Source: Streptomyces capitiformicae
Lineage (GTDB): Bacteria > Actinomycetota > Actinomycetes > Streptomycetales > Streptomycetaceae
Assembly: GCF_002214185.1 (NCBI RefSeq)
Contig: NZ_CP022161.1
Coordinates: 9,431,486-9,495,485, forward strand
Direction: 5' to 3'
DNA length: 64,000 bases
Position numbers and translations under genes: made by a program. The notes below the pieces were generated by a model. The model worked only from the letters and a program-made list of their open reading frames with translations, made no database searches and was not told the origin of the DNA. Numbering within the stretch: the stretch's first letter is position 1; every line of letters starts with the position of its first letter. Positions 27,549-35,220 of this stretch are shown in pieces.

Positions 27549-29066
27549 ATGGGGGAGAAGGTCGTGGCGGGGTCGTTCGGCCTGTCCGACCGTCAGGTCT
27601 ACCGCGAGAAGCTGCGGCAGTGCCTGGCGGGACTGGCGCGGCTGCTGGAGGAGAAGCGGTTCGACCGCCCCAAGAATCTCATGGGTGTGGAGATCGAACT
27701 GAACCTCGTCGGAGCCGACGGCCTGCCCAGAATGATGAATGCGCAAGTACTCGAGCGGATAGCGAGCCGAGATTTCCAAACAGAACTCGCCATGTTCAAT
27801 CTGGAAGTCAACATAGCTCCACACCGGCTGGGCGGCAGGGTATTCGACCAGCTTTCCGAGGAGCTGCGCACCTCCCTGACGTATGCCGACCGGAAAGCGG
27901 GCGAGGTGGACGCGGGAATCGTGATGATCGGTATTCTGCCCACCCTCGATCGTGACGACCTGGTCTCCTCGAACCTCTCCGCCGGTGACCGCTACACGCT
28001 GCTCAACGATCAGATCGTCGCCGCCCGCGGTGAGGATTTCACCCTCGACATCGACGGCGTCGAGCGGCTCGTCTGCACCTCGAAGTCGATCGCGCCGGAG
28101 GCCGCCTGCACCTCGGTGCAGTTGCACCTCCAGGTCACCCCGGGCCGGTTCGCCGATGTGTGGAACGCGGCCCAGGCGGTCGCCGCCGCGCAGGTCGCCA
28201 TCGGTGCCAACTCACCGTTCCTCTTCGGGCACGAGCTGTGGCGGGAGTCGCGGCCACCGCTGTTCCTGCAGTCCACCGACACCCGGCCGCCCGAGCTCCA
28301 GGCCCAGGGCGTGCGGCCGCGCACCTGGTTCGGGGAGCGGTGGATCTCTTCGGCCTACGAACTCTTCGAGGAGAATCTGCGCTACTTCCCGGCGCTGCTG
28401 CCCATCTGCGACGACGAGGATCCGCTCGGTGTCCTCGACGCGGGCGGTGTGCCCTCGCTCGCCGAACTCACCCTGCACAACGGCACGATCTACCGCTGGA
28501 ACAGGCCCGTGTACGGCATCGCCGACGGGGTCCCGCACCTGCGTGTCGAGAACCGGGTGCTGCCCGCCGGGCCGACCATCACGGACGTGATCGCCAACGC
28601 GGCCTTCTACTACGGGGTCGTACGCGCTCTCGCCGAGGAGTCGCGGCCGGTGTGGACCCGGATGCCGTTCGAGGTGGCCGCCGCCAACTTCGATGAGGCG
28701 TGCCGGCACGGGATCGAGGCAGTGCTGCAGTGGCCGCGACGGGGGCGGTACGGCGGGGTGGGGCCGGTGGACGCGGTGCACCTCGTACGGGACGAACTGT
28801 TGCCGCTCGCCGAGGCGGGGCTGGACGCGTGGGGTGTCGAGCCGGTCGACCGGGACTTCTACCTCGGCGTGATCGAGGACCGCTGCCGGCGCCGGGTCAA
28901 TGGGGCATCGTGGCAGGTCGAAACGTTCCACCGGGCGCTGGCGAAGGGCCTCGGACGGGACGCCGCGCTGGCCGCCACCACACGCCGGTACTGCGAGCTG
29001 ATGCGCTCCGGGGAGTCGGTGCACACCTGGCCGGTGGGACTGCCGGAGCCGGTGCCGCTGGGGTGA
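27549..29066 (+). CDS. Glutamate-cysteine ligase family 2 (GCS2) protein
   Basis: 505 aa from ATG 27549 after GAGGAGGG. GCS2-type ATP-grasp-like carboxylate-amine ligase: MGVEIELNLVGADGLP holds the metal/ATP acidic residues, followed by FNLEVNIAP, SVQLHLQV, GANSPFLFG and RVENRVLPAGPT. Streptomycetes use mycothiol rather than glutathione, and GCS2 paralogues make other gamma-glutamyl or amine amides, so the real substrate is unknown. It appears complete and monocistronic. Confidence 0.85.
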   Translation: MGEKVVAGSFGLSDRQVYREKLRQCLAGLARLLEEKRFDRPKNLMGVEIELNLVGADGLPRMMNAQVLERIASRDFQTELAMFNLEVNIAPHRLGGRVFDQLSEELRTSLTYADRKAGEVDAGIVMIGILPTLDRDDLVSSNLSAGDRYTLLNDQIVAARGEDFTLDIDGVERLVCTSKSIAPEAACTSVQLHLQVTPGRFADVWNAAQAVAAAQVAIGANSPFLFGHELWRESRPPLFLQSTDTRPPELQAQGVRPRTWFGERWISSAYELFEENLRYFPALLPICDDEDPLGVLDAGGVPSLAELTLHNGTIYRWNRPVYGIADGVPHLRVENRVLPAGPTITDVIANAAFYYGVVRALAEESRPVWTRMPFEVAAANFDEACRHGIEAVLQWPRRGRYGGVGPVDAVHLVRDELLPLAEAGLDAWGVEPVDRDFYLGVIEDRCRRRVNGASWQVETFHRALAKGLGRDAALAATTRRYCELMRSGESVHTWPVGLPEPVPLG

Positions 29067-29198
29067 CGGGCCCTGACGTACGCCGCCGGTGGGGCGCCGG
29101 CACCGAGGTGGGAGGCCTTGGAGGTACGCCGCCGGAAAGATCCGTAGCGCCGCGGGTGATGATGGTTCCTCGGCGGGACCGGACAACTGGAGGCGTGG

Positions 29199-29999
29199 GT
29201 GCAGGGGCAGGCGGAGTCTGTGGACGGTGCTGTGCCGAGGGAGCGGCCGACCCGACGGATTCTGAGGGACGAGACACTGCTCGTGCTGGGGCTGTCGCTC
29301 GGTGCGAGTGGGGTGTCCGCGCTGATCAGTTTCATCGGGTCGGTCACGAAACCGGGAGGGCTGAAGGACCAGGCGGCCACGATGAACGCCTCGGCCGCGC
29401 CGGGCCGGCCGTGGCTCGACCTGGCGTGGCAGCTCTTCGGGATCACGACCGCGCTGGTGCCCGTCGCACTGGTCGCCCACTTCCTGCTGCGCGAGGGCTC
29501 GGGGCTGCGCGCACTCGGGTTCGACCGGACGAAGCCATGGCCCGACCTCGGTCGCGGGGCGGCGATCGCCGCGGTGATCGGCAGCACGGGCATCGCCTTC
29601 TATCTGCTGGCCCGCGGGCTCGGCTTCAACCTCACGGTGGTGCCGGAGGCGCTGCCCGAGGTGTGGTGGAAGTACCCGGTGCTGATCCTCTCCGCGATCC
29701 AGAACGCGGTCCTCGAAGAGGTGATCGTGGTCGGGTATCTGCTGCGCCGGCTCCAGCAGTTGGGCTGGTCGCCGGGGAGCGCGCTGGCGGCCAGTTCGGT
29801 GCTGCGCGGGTCGTACCACCTCTACCAGGGCATCGGCGGGTTCATCGGCAACATGGTGATGGGCGTGGTCTTCGTCTACCTCTACCGGCGGTGGGGGCGA
29901 GTGGGCCCGCTCGTGGTGGCCCACTCGCTGCTCGACATCGGGGCGTTCGTGGGATACGCGCTGCTGGCCGGGAAGGTGGGCTGGCTGCCTACGGCGTGA
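29199..29999 (+). CDS. CPBP-family intramembrane protein
   Basis: 266 aa from GTG 29199 behind GGAGGC. Seven to eight hydrophobic helices. The CPBP (Abi/Rce1-like) core is present: motif 1 E173-E174 in LEEVIVVGYLLRR, motif 2 SYHLYQG, motif 3 HSLLD. The family motif 1 is EExxxR; here the sixth position is Val, so the catalytic glutamates remain but the Arg is missing. Family members are prenyl-protein-type or bacteriocin-related intramembrane proteases. The 3' end overlaps the convergent phzF-like gene by 11 bp. Confidence 0.8.
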   Translation: MQGQAESVDGAVPRERPTRRILRDETLLVLGLSLGASGVSALISFIGSVTKPGGLKDQAATMNASAAPGRPWLDLAWQLFGITTALVPVALVAHFLLREGSGLRALGFDRTKPWPDLGRGAAIAAVIGSTGIAFYLLARGLGFNLTVVPEALPEVWWKYPVLILSAIQNAVLEEVIVVGYLLRRLQQLGWSPGSALAASSVLRGSYHLYQGIGGFIGNMVMGVVFVYLYRRWGRVGPLVVAHSLLDIGAFVGYALLAGKVGWLPTA

Positions 30000-30801
30000 G
30001 CAGCTCGCCCTCGATGACCGTGACCGCATGGCCGGACAGCAGGGTGCGGTCGCCGCGCAGCTCGGTGCGGACGAGGCCCGAGCGGCGGGAGGCCTGGAGG
30101 CCGGTGAGGTCCGGGCTGCCGAGGCGCTCGGACCAGAACGGGGCGAGGGCGGTGTGGGCGCTGCCCGTGACCGGGTCCTCGTCGATGCCGACGTTCGGGA
30201 AGAAGCAGCGGGAGACGTAGTCGTGGCCGGCGGCGGGGTCCGCGGCGCGGGCGGTGGCGATGATGCCGCGCTCGGAGAAGCGACCGAGGGCCCGGTGGTC
30301 GGGGTCGAGACTGCGGACCGTCTTCTCGTCGGCCAGCTCGATCAGCAGGTCTCCCACGTTGGGGCCGGTGTCGAACACGCCTAGCGGCGCGGCGCCCAGG
30401 GCCTCGGCGACGCCGTCCGGAGTGGGGACCGGGGTGAGGGGAGCGGTCGGGAAGTCGAGGGTGAGGGAGCCGTCCGGCCGGGGCGTGGCGACGAGGACAC
30501 CGCTGCGGGTGGCGAACCGCACCGGGCCCTCGTGGGCGCCCGTGGTGCTGAGGACGTGCGCGGTGGCCAGTGTGGCGTGGCCGCACATCGCCACCTCGGC
30601 GACGGGCGTGAACCAGCGCAGCGCCCAGTCCGCCTCCGCGCCCTCGGGGAGGGGGTGGGTGAACGCGGTCTCGGCGTGGTTGACCTCCATGGCCACGTTC
30701 TGCAGCCAGGCGTCGTCAGGGAAGGCGTCGAGGAGGAGGACCCCGGCCGGGTTGCCGGCGAAGGGGCGGTCGGTGAAGGCGTCGACGATACGGATACGCA
30801 T
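29989..30801 (-). CDS. PhzF-family isomerase
   Basis: 270 aa, ATG 30801. PhzF/diaminopimelate-epimerase-like fold: IVDAFTDRPFAGNPAGV with the catalytic Glu in NHAETAF (~residue 44), CGHATLATAHVL and the C-terminal half motif GIDEDPVTGSAHTALAP. PhzF-type enzymes are cofactor-free isomerases; most genomic copies are not part of phenazine clusters, and none of the other phenazine genes is here. Function probably metabolite isomerisation or repair. Confidence 0.88.
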   Translation of the reverse strand: MRIRIVDAFTDRPFAGNPAGVLLLDAFPDDAWLQNVAMEVNHAETAFTHPLPEGAEADWALRWFTPVAEVAMCGHATLATAHVLSTTGAHEGPVRFATRSGVLVATPRPDGSLTLDFPTAPLTPVPTPDGVAEALGAAPLGVFDTGPNVGDLLIELADEKTVRSLDPDHRALGRFSERGIIATARAADPAAGHDYVSRCFFPNVGIDEDPVTGSAHTALAPFWSERLGSPDLTGLQASRRSGLVRTELRGDRTLLSGHAVTVIEGELLTP

Positions 30802-31026
30802 GGGGCGACGTTAGACGGCGGACGAGGGCCGCGGCCAAGGCCAATTCCGGGTGGCTGGACCGGTTCTTCGAAGCCAATCCCCGTCTGACTTGTTTGATTC
30901 TCGTTCGTGTGGCCGCGCCGCTGCTGCTGCGGCGTGCCTTGTCGCTCGCAGCTGCTGGGCATGGGGCGCCCGAACTCCTCGCAGTGCGGGACGACTTCTT
31001 TTGCGGCCTTGCCGGGCGACAGGTTC

Positions 31027-31036
31027 CGATATATCG
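31027..31036. promoter_or_regulatory. Palindrome upstream of padR gene
   Basis: CGATATATCG, a perfect 10-bp palindrome in otherwise GC-rich sequence, 43 bp before the padR start. PadR-family repressors usually bind AT-rich palindromes of this kind in their own promoters, so autoregulation is likely. Confidence 0.5.
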
Positions 31037-31079
31037 TTGAAGCATCGCGACAGATCAAAAATGGAATGGAGTGATTGCG

Positions 31080-31718
31080 ATGCGTTCCCGTGGACAGGAC
31101 TTCGGATTCGAGCGTGGGCATGGACGCCGTGGTGGGGATCACTCCCGCGGTCGAGGTGACGTCGAGGCGCTGCGCGCCGCCTTCGGGCCCTTCGGGCCGG
31201 GTCATGGTGGGCCCGGTGGCTTCGGACCTTTCGGCCCGGGCCCCTGGGGTGGACGAGGGCGAGGCGGACCCAGGGGAAGGGCACGGCGAGGTGACGTACG
31301 CGCGTCGATCCTGGCCCTCCTCAAGGACAGGCCCATGCACGGCTACGAGATGATCCAGGAGATCGCCGAGCGCAGCGGCGGGGCGTGGAAGCCCAGCCCC
31401 GGCTCGGTGTACCCCACCCTTCAACTGCTGGAGGACGAGGGGCTGATCGCCAGCGAGACCGAGGGCGGCAAGAAGCTGTTCTCGCTCACCGAGGCCGGTC
31501 GCGCCGCGGCCGACGAGGGTTCCGACGCCCCCTGGGAAGAGGCCTCACGAGGGGTCGACTGGGAGGCGCTGAGCGAGATCCGGACGGCCGGCTTCGGCCT
31601 GATGGAGGCGTTCGGCCAGGTCTGGAAGACCGGCAGCAAGGACCAGCGCGACAAGGCGCTGGCGGTGATCAACGAAGCCCGCAAGAAGCTGTACCTGATC
31701 CTCGCCGACGAGGACTGA
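31080..31718 (+). CDS. PadR-family transcriptional regulator
   Basis: 212 aa from ATG 31080 (GGAG 8 nt upstream; GTG 31071 is less likely). A ~70-residue Gly/Arg/Phe-rich N-terminus (FGPFGPG repeats) precedes the PadR winged HTH (RASILALLKDRPMHGYEMIQEIAERSGGAWKPSPGSVYPTLQLLEDEGLI) and the C-terminal dimerisation helix (DQRDKALAVINEARKKLYLIL). Long FGPGG-type extensions are typical of a Streptomyces PadR subgroup. No exporter gene adjoins it. Confidence 0.88.
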   Translation: MRSRGQDFGFERGHGRRGGDHSRGRGDVEALRAAFGPFGPGHGGPGGFGPFGPGPWGGRGRGGPRGRARRGDVRASILALLKDRPMHGYEMIQEIAERSGGAWKPSPGSVYPTLQLLEDEGLIASETEGGKKLFSLTEAGRAAADEGSDAPWEEASRGVDWEALSEIRTAGFGLMEAFGQVWKTGSKDQRDKALAVINEARKKLYLILADED

Positions 31719-31768
31719 CGGTCGGCGGTCGGCGGTCGGCGGGCGGCGGTCGGCGGGCGGCGGGCGGT
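31719..31768 (+). repeat. GGCGGTC/GGCGGGC short tandem repeats
   Basis: About seven 7-bp units alternating GGTCGGC and GGGCGGC directly behind the padR stop. Non-coding. Confidence 0.8.
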
Positions 31769-31775
31769 AGAGCGT

Positions 31776-31810
31776 GGAGTGCCCCGTGGAGTTTTTCCGC
31801 GGGGCACTCC
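31776..31810. terminator. Bidirectional terminator
   Basis: GGAGTGCCCC pairs with GGGGCACTCC across a 15-nt loop containing TTTTT. It lies between convergent padR and the SRPBCC gene. Confidence 0.75.
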
Positions 31811-31844
31811 CGTGTGTGGTGGTCGGGAGGGCCGTGCGGCCGCC

Positions 31845-32273
31845 TCACGTCACCAGGGCGCCCAGTTTGCGCAGTGACTCGTCGAGGGCGGCCGTGGCGG
31901 AGTCCCTGAGCTTGCCCGCCATCAGGGAGACGGCAGCGCCGGTGAAACGGCCGTCGATGCGGACCGTGGTGGCGTCGCCGTCCGGTGTGAGCGTGTAGCG
32001 GGTGGCGAGGTCGACGGCCATCGGGCCCTTGCCGCGGATGGCCAGCACCCGGGCGGGTTCGAGTTCGGCGATGGTCCACTCGACCTCCGCCGGGAAGCCC
32101 ATGAGCTTCAGGTTCTCCTGGAAGGTGCCACCCACTTCGAGCGTCTCCGGGCCGCCCTTGGGGAAACCGGTGTGCGTCGTGTTCCACTCGCCATACGCGG
32201 ACCAGTCGACGAGCCGGGCCCAGACCTTCTCGGCGGGAGCCTCGATGCGTGCCTCCGCGCTGACATCGGCCAT
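31845..32273 (-). CDS. SRPBCC (polyketide cyclase-like) family protein
   Basis: 142 aa, ATG 32273. START-like helix-grip fold: VSAEARIEAPAEKVWARLVDWSAYGEWN at the N-terminus, GGTFQENLKLMGFPAEVEW in the middle and a long C-terminal helix (AALDESLRKLGALV). Such stand-alone proteins bind hydrophobic ligands; many resemble carbon monoxide dehydrogenase subunit G or ToxG-type lipid carriers. The ligand is unknown. Confidence 0.85.
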   Translation of the reverse strand: MADVSAEARIEAPAEKVWARLVDWSAYGEWNTTHTGFPKGGPETLEVGGTFQENLKLMGFPAEVEWTIAELEPARVLAIRGKGPMAVDLATRYTLTPDGDATTVRIDGRFTGAAVSLMAGKLRDSATAALDESLRKLGALVT

Positions 32274-32393
32274 GCGACAACCCCTTCGACTCGGACGTCT
32301 CGGACGGTGGTGTCGCGGAACGTAGCCGTGAGGGCCGGAACATTCAATACTGATGAACCGTCAGGAGGAGTGGATCTCATCCGCAGGGAGGAG

Positions 32394-32480
32394 ATGAGTG
32401 TCGTCCCTACGCAGCCTGTGGTGGACGTGAAGATGCTTCCTGTCGTGGATGACTGGGCGACGGTGGGGCTGATGGGGTGA
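32394..32480 (+). CDS. Possible 28-aa small ORF upstream of Clp-N gene
   Basis: ATG 32394 directly follows AGGGAGGAG and the frame encodes MSVVPTQPVVDVKMLPVVDD plus eight residues (WATVGLMG) before TGA at 32478-32480; the next gene starts 4 nt later. The spacing between the purine block and ATG is short, which weakens the call. It may be a leader peptide coupled to the Clp-N gene or chance. Confidence 0.3.
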   Translation: MSVVPTQPVVDVKMLPVVDDWATVGLMG

Positions 32481-32484
32481 GGGT

Positions 32485-33030
32485 GTGCGACCCCGTATTC
32501 CCCGGCAGTCGGCCGTAGGCCATGGCCCGAACCACGCGGAGCTCGAGGTCGGGCTCACCGATGAGCTGGCCTCGGTGATCGCCGGTGCGCGCAGACGGGC
32601 GCTGCGGGACGGGGACCGGCAGATCGACACGGCTCATCTGCTGCACACGCTTGTGGAGTCCGACCCCGAGGTGCGCGCGGTCTTCGACGGCCGACAGGTC
32701 GCCCGGCTGCTCGGCTACTTGGTGCAGCGCAGCATCGGTTACGGACTGCGTTGGCAGATCGGCGTCGAGGATGCCGGTGCCGTACCGGGGGTCCCCGGCA
32801 CACCGGGTTGGTCGCCGGTGGCGGCGCGGGCCATGGCGCAGGCGTACGAGCGTGCCGTGCGGCGGGGCGAGGAGCGGGTCCATGGGGTCGACCTGCTCGC
32901 CGTGATCGTCGCGGTGCCGGCGTCGCGGGCCGTGGAGGTGCTGAGGAGGACCGGGGTCGACGTGGGGGCGCTGGCGCGGCGGATCGAGCAGCTGGGTGAC
33001 GTCCGATCGGGGTCGGCGTCCGACCGGTGA
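32485..33030 (+). CDS. Clp N-terminal domain protein
   Basis: 181 aa from GTG 32485. It consists of a double Clp repeat: ELEVGLTDELASVIAGARRRALRDGDRQIDTAHLLHTLVES and, later, WSPVAARAMAQAYERAVRRGEERVHGVDLLAVIVA. There is no AAA+ domain, so it resembles ClpC N-domain or ClpS-like adaptors that bind substrates for Clp proteases. Stand-alone Clp-N proteins are common in actinobacteria; the partner is unknown. The exact start is uncertain. Confidence 0.8.
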   Translation: MRPRIPRQSAVGHGPNHAELEVGLTDELASVIAGARRRALRDGDRQIDTAHLLHTLVESDPEVRAVFDGRQVARLLGYLVQRSIGYGLRWQIGVEDAGAVPGVPGTPGWSPVAARAMAQAYERAVRRGEERVHGVDLLAVIVAVPASRAVEVLRRTGVDVGALARRIEQLGDVRSGSASDR

Positions 33031-33076
33031 GACAGGAGTGATCTGGAGTGACGCTCCTGTCGACGCCTGTCATCAT

Positions 33077-34084
33077 GTGCCGGTGCATACGTCTCAGGGG
33101 AGTCAGGGGAGTCAGGGGAGTCAGGGGCGGGGCGTCGGGCTGGGGCTCGCGCTCGGTTCGGCGGTGGCCTTCGGTGGATCGGGTACCGCGGCCAAGCCGC
33201 TCATCGAAGCGGGGCTGGATCCCCTCCACGTGGTGTGGCTGAGGGTCGCGGGCGCCGCGCTGGTGATGCTGCCGCTCGCCGTGCGCCACCGGGAGCTGGT
33301 GCGTCGGCGGCCCGCGCTGCTCGCCGGGTTCGGGCTGTTGGCTGTGGCCGGTGTCCAGGCCTTCTACTTCGCCTCGATCGCCCGCATACCCGTCGGAGTC
33401 GCCCTGCTCGTCGAGTACCTCGCGCCGGCGCTGGTGCTCGGCTGGGTGCGGTTCGTGCAGCGGAGGCCGGTGACGAGGGCCGCCGCCGTCGGGGTCGTCC
33501 TTGCGGTCGGTGGCCTCGCCTGTGTCGTGGAGGTGTGGTCGGGGCTGAGCTTCGACGTGCTGGGGTTGCTGCTCGCGCTGGGGGCGGCCTGCTGTCAGGT
33601 CGGGTACTTCGTGCTGTCCGACCAGGGGAGCGAGGCGGGGGAGGCGGCGCCGGATCCGCTCGGGGTGATCGCGTACGGACTGCTCGTGGGGGCGGCCGTG
33701 CTCACTGTTGTCGCTCGGCCGTGGGGCATGGAGTGGGCGGTGCTGGGCGGCACCGTGCGGATGGATGGGGCGCCGGTCGCCGCCTGGTTGCTGCTCGCGT
33801 GGGTCGTGCTGATCGCCACGGTGCTCGCCTATGTCACCGGGGTGGTGGCTGTGCGGCGGTTGTCTCCGCAGGTGGCGGGGGTGGTGGCGTGTCTTGAGGC
33901 GGTGGTCGCGACGGTGCTGGCGTGGGTGTTGCTGGGGGAGCGGCTGTCGGCGCCGCAGGTTGTGGGTGGGGTGGGTGTGCTGGTGGGGGCGTTCGTCGCG
34001 CAGCGGTCCGGGGAGGCGGCGGGGGTGGTCGCGTCCGGCGGGGAGGGGGTTGAGCGGGAGTTGGTGGTGAGGAGTAGGCGGTAA
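33077..34084 (+). CDS. EamA/DMT-family transporter
   Basis: About 335 aa with ten predicted transmembrane helices in two EamA repeats (GVGLGLALGSAVAFGGSGTAAKPLI ... LVEYLAPALVLGWVRFV; then VLIATVLAYVTGVVAVRRLSPQVAGVVACLEAVVATVLAWVLLGE). Probably a drug/metabolite exporter at the plasma membrane. Start GTG 33077 or 33083; no RBS. The first codons contain three 9-bp repeats (CAGGGGAGT) encoding a Ser-Gln-Gly tract, so the N-terminus is likely variable between strains. Confidence 0.85.
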   Translation: MPVHTSQGSQGSQGSQGRGVGLGLALGSAVAFGGSGTAAKPLIEAGLDPLHVVWLRVAGAALVMLPLAVRHRELVRRRPALLAGFGLLAVAGVQAFYFASIARIPVGVALLVEYLAPALVLGWVRFVQRRPVTRAAAVGVVLAVGGLACVVEVWSGLSFDVLGLLLALGAACCQVGYFVLSDQGSEAGEAAPDPLGVIAYGLLVGAAVLTVVARPWGMEWAVLGGTVRMDGAPVAAWLLLAWVVLIATVLAYVTGVVAVRRLSPQVAGVVACLEAVVATVLAWVLLGERLSAPQVVGGVGVLVGAFVAQRSGEAAGVVASGGEGVERELVVRSRR

Positions 34085-34091
34085 GCCTCGT

Positions 34092-34127
34092 GGGGGCTTT
34101 GGGGGCTTTGGGGGCTTTGGGGGCTTT
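34092..34127 (+). repeat. 9-bp tandem repeat (GGGGGCTTT)4
   Basis: Four perfect copies starting 8 nt behind the EamA stop codon, then a partial copy. Non-coding on the plus strand. Confidence 0.95.
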
Positions 34128-34137
34128 GGGGGTTGGC

Positions 34138-34215
34138 GGGGTGCGGGTTGTGTGTGGTTGCACGTGCCCGCGCGGCGGAGCCGCACATTGATACAGCCCC
34201 GCGCCCCTTTAGTGG
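34138..34215. repeat. Dispersed Streptomyces GC-rich repeat, copy 1
   Basis: Contains GGTGCGGGTTGTGTGTGGTTG, GCGGCGGAGCCGC and ACAGCCCCGCGCCCCTTT. This composition is familiar from many 3' intergenic regions in Streptomyces genomes. A related copy with the same GTGCGGGTTGT lead and CCCCGCGCCCCT core sits inside the AfsR-like gene near 53430-53515. Confidence 0.65.
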
Positions 34216-34252
34216 CGCGCTCAGCGGGCCGGTGGCCATAGGCCCCGTCGGT

Positions 34253-34405
34253 TCAGTTGGTGTTGGCTTGCCGCCTCGTCGTGCCGTGCTCGCCGTCGCC
34301 GTCGCCGGGGTCGTAGACGAAGTGCGTGGGCTGGACGTACGGCGGGTCGCCGGGCAGGCCGTTGACGGCCAGTTGGCCGAAGTCGTGGGTGGTGAGCCGG
34401 CGTTG
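34253..34405 (-). other. Possible C-terminal gene remnant
   Basis: A minus-strand frame closed by a stop upstream and TGA at 34253 reads LTTHDFGQLAVNGLPGDPPY, then VQPTHFVYDPGDGDGEHGTT. Its residue mix is protein-like, but there is no start codon, RBS or family match that I can name. It may be the tail of a lost gene. Confidence 0.3.
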
Positions 34406-34449
34406 TCATGCGGTGTCGTTGCGCGGGGCGTCTCAGGGGCGTTTCAGCA

Positions 34450-35151
34450 TCACAAGGCCTTGAGGTAGTCGGGGAGTTCGGTGCCGGGGGCCAGAGACGG
34501 GTCGGGGATCGGGGTGTCGTAACCCTTCCGGAGGGGGACGACGCCGGCCCAGTGGGGGAGCGTGAGGTCCTCGGGCTCGTCGTTGACGCCGCCGGTGCGG
34601 GTCTTGGCGGAGACCTCGTTCAGGTCGAGCCGGATCACGGCGGTGGCGGCGAACTCCTTGGCGTTGGCGGGCCGGGAGTCCCGCGAGCGGCCCGGGACGA
34701 CGTGGTCCACGAGGGCATCGAGGGCGATGCGCCGCTCCTCGGGGTCGGTGACCTGGTGGGCGGTGCCGTGCACGACCACCGAGCGGTAGTTGATCGAGTG
34801 GTGGAAGCCCGAGCGGGCCAGGATCAGGGCGTCCACGTGCGTGACCGTGAGGCACACCGGGAGGCCCGGGTCGGCCTGGCCCGTCATCCGCAGCGGGCGC
34901 GAGCCCGTCGAGCCGTGCACGTAGAGCGTCTCGCCGACCCGTCCGTACAGCGTGGGCAGTACCACCGGGGCGCCGTCACGGACGAAGCCGAGGTGGCAGA
35001 CGTACCCCTCGTCGAGTATCGCGTGCACCAGCTCCTTGTCGTACGAGGCTTTCTGCGCGGACCGGGTGGGGACGGTGCGGTCGGTAGGGGTGTAGGCAGC
35101 GGGCCTCGGCGGCGTCGGCTGCTGGGTCCCCTGCGTCGCGATCTCCTGCAT
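34450..35151 (-). CDS. Pyridoxamine 5'-phosphate oxidase-like flavin-binding protein
   Basis: 233 aa, ATG 35151. Split-barrel FMN-binding fold of the PNPOx/nitroimidazole-resistance (NimA-like) branch: ILDEGYVCHLGFVRDGAPVVLPTLYGRVGETLYVHGSTGS, then SINYRSVVVHGTAHQV. It is divergent from a MocR/GntR regulator with a 12-bp palindrome in the short spacer. The pairing of a flavin/PLP-type oxidase with a PLP-binding MocR suggests a vitamin B6-related or aminotransferase-linked function under MocR control. Confidence 0.85.
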   Translation of the reverse strand: MQEIATQGTQQPTPPRPAAYTPTDRTVPTRSAQKASYDKELVHAILDEGYVCHLGFVRDGAPVVLPTLYGRVGETLYVHGSTGSRPLRMTGQADPGLPVCLTVTHVDALILARSGFHHSINYRSVVVHGTAHQVTDPEERRIALDALVDHVVPGRSRDSRPANAKEFAATAVIRLDLNEVSAKTRTGGVNDEPEDLTLPHWAGVVPLRKGYDTPIPDPSLAPGTELPDYLKAL

Positions 35152-35182
35152 TGCTGTCTCCTGCGTCTCTTGCGGTCACTAT

Positions 35183-35194
35183 TGCACTAGTGCA
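35183..35194. promoter_or_regulatory. GntR-type operator
   Basis: TGCACTAGTGCA, a perfect 12-bp palindrome in the 69-bp spacer between the divergent PNPOx-like and mocR genes, in AT-richer promoter sequence. Likely bound by the MocR regulator. Confidence 0.65.
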
Positions 35195-35220
35195 TAATTT
35201 GTTTTGTGCTAGGAGAATAC

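Noticed and set aside
29989..30801. Phenazine biosynthesis cluster suggested by PhzF
   Set aside because: No other phz gene is present; PhzF-family proteins are common stand-alone isomerases.
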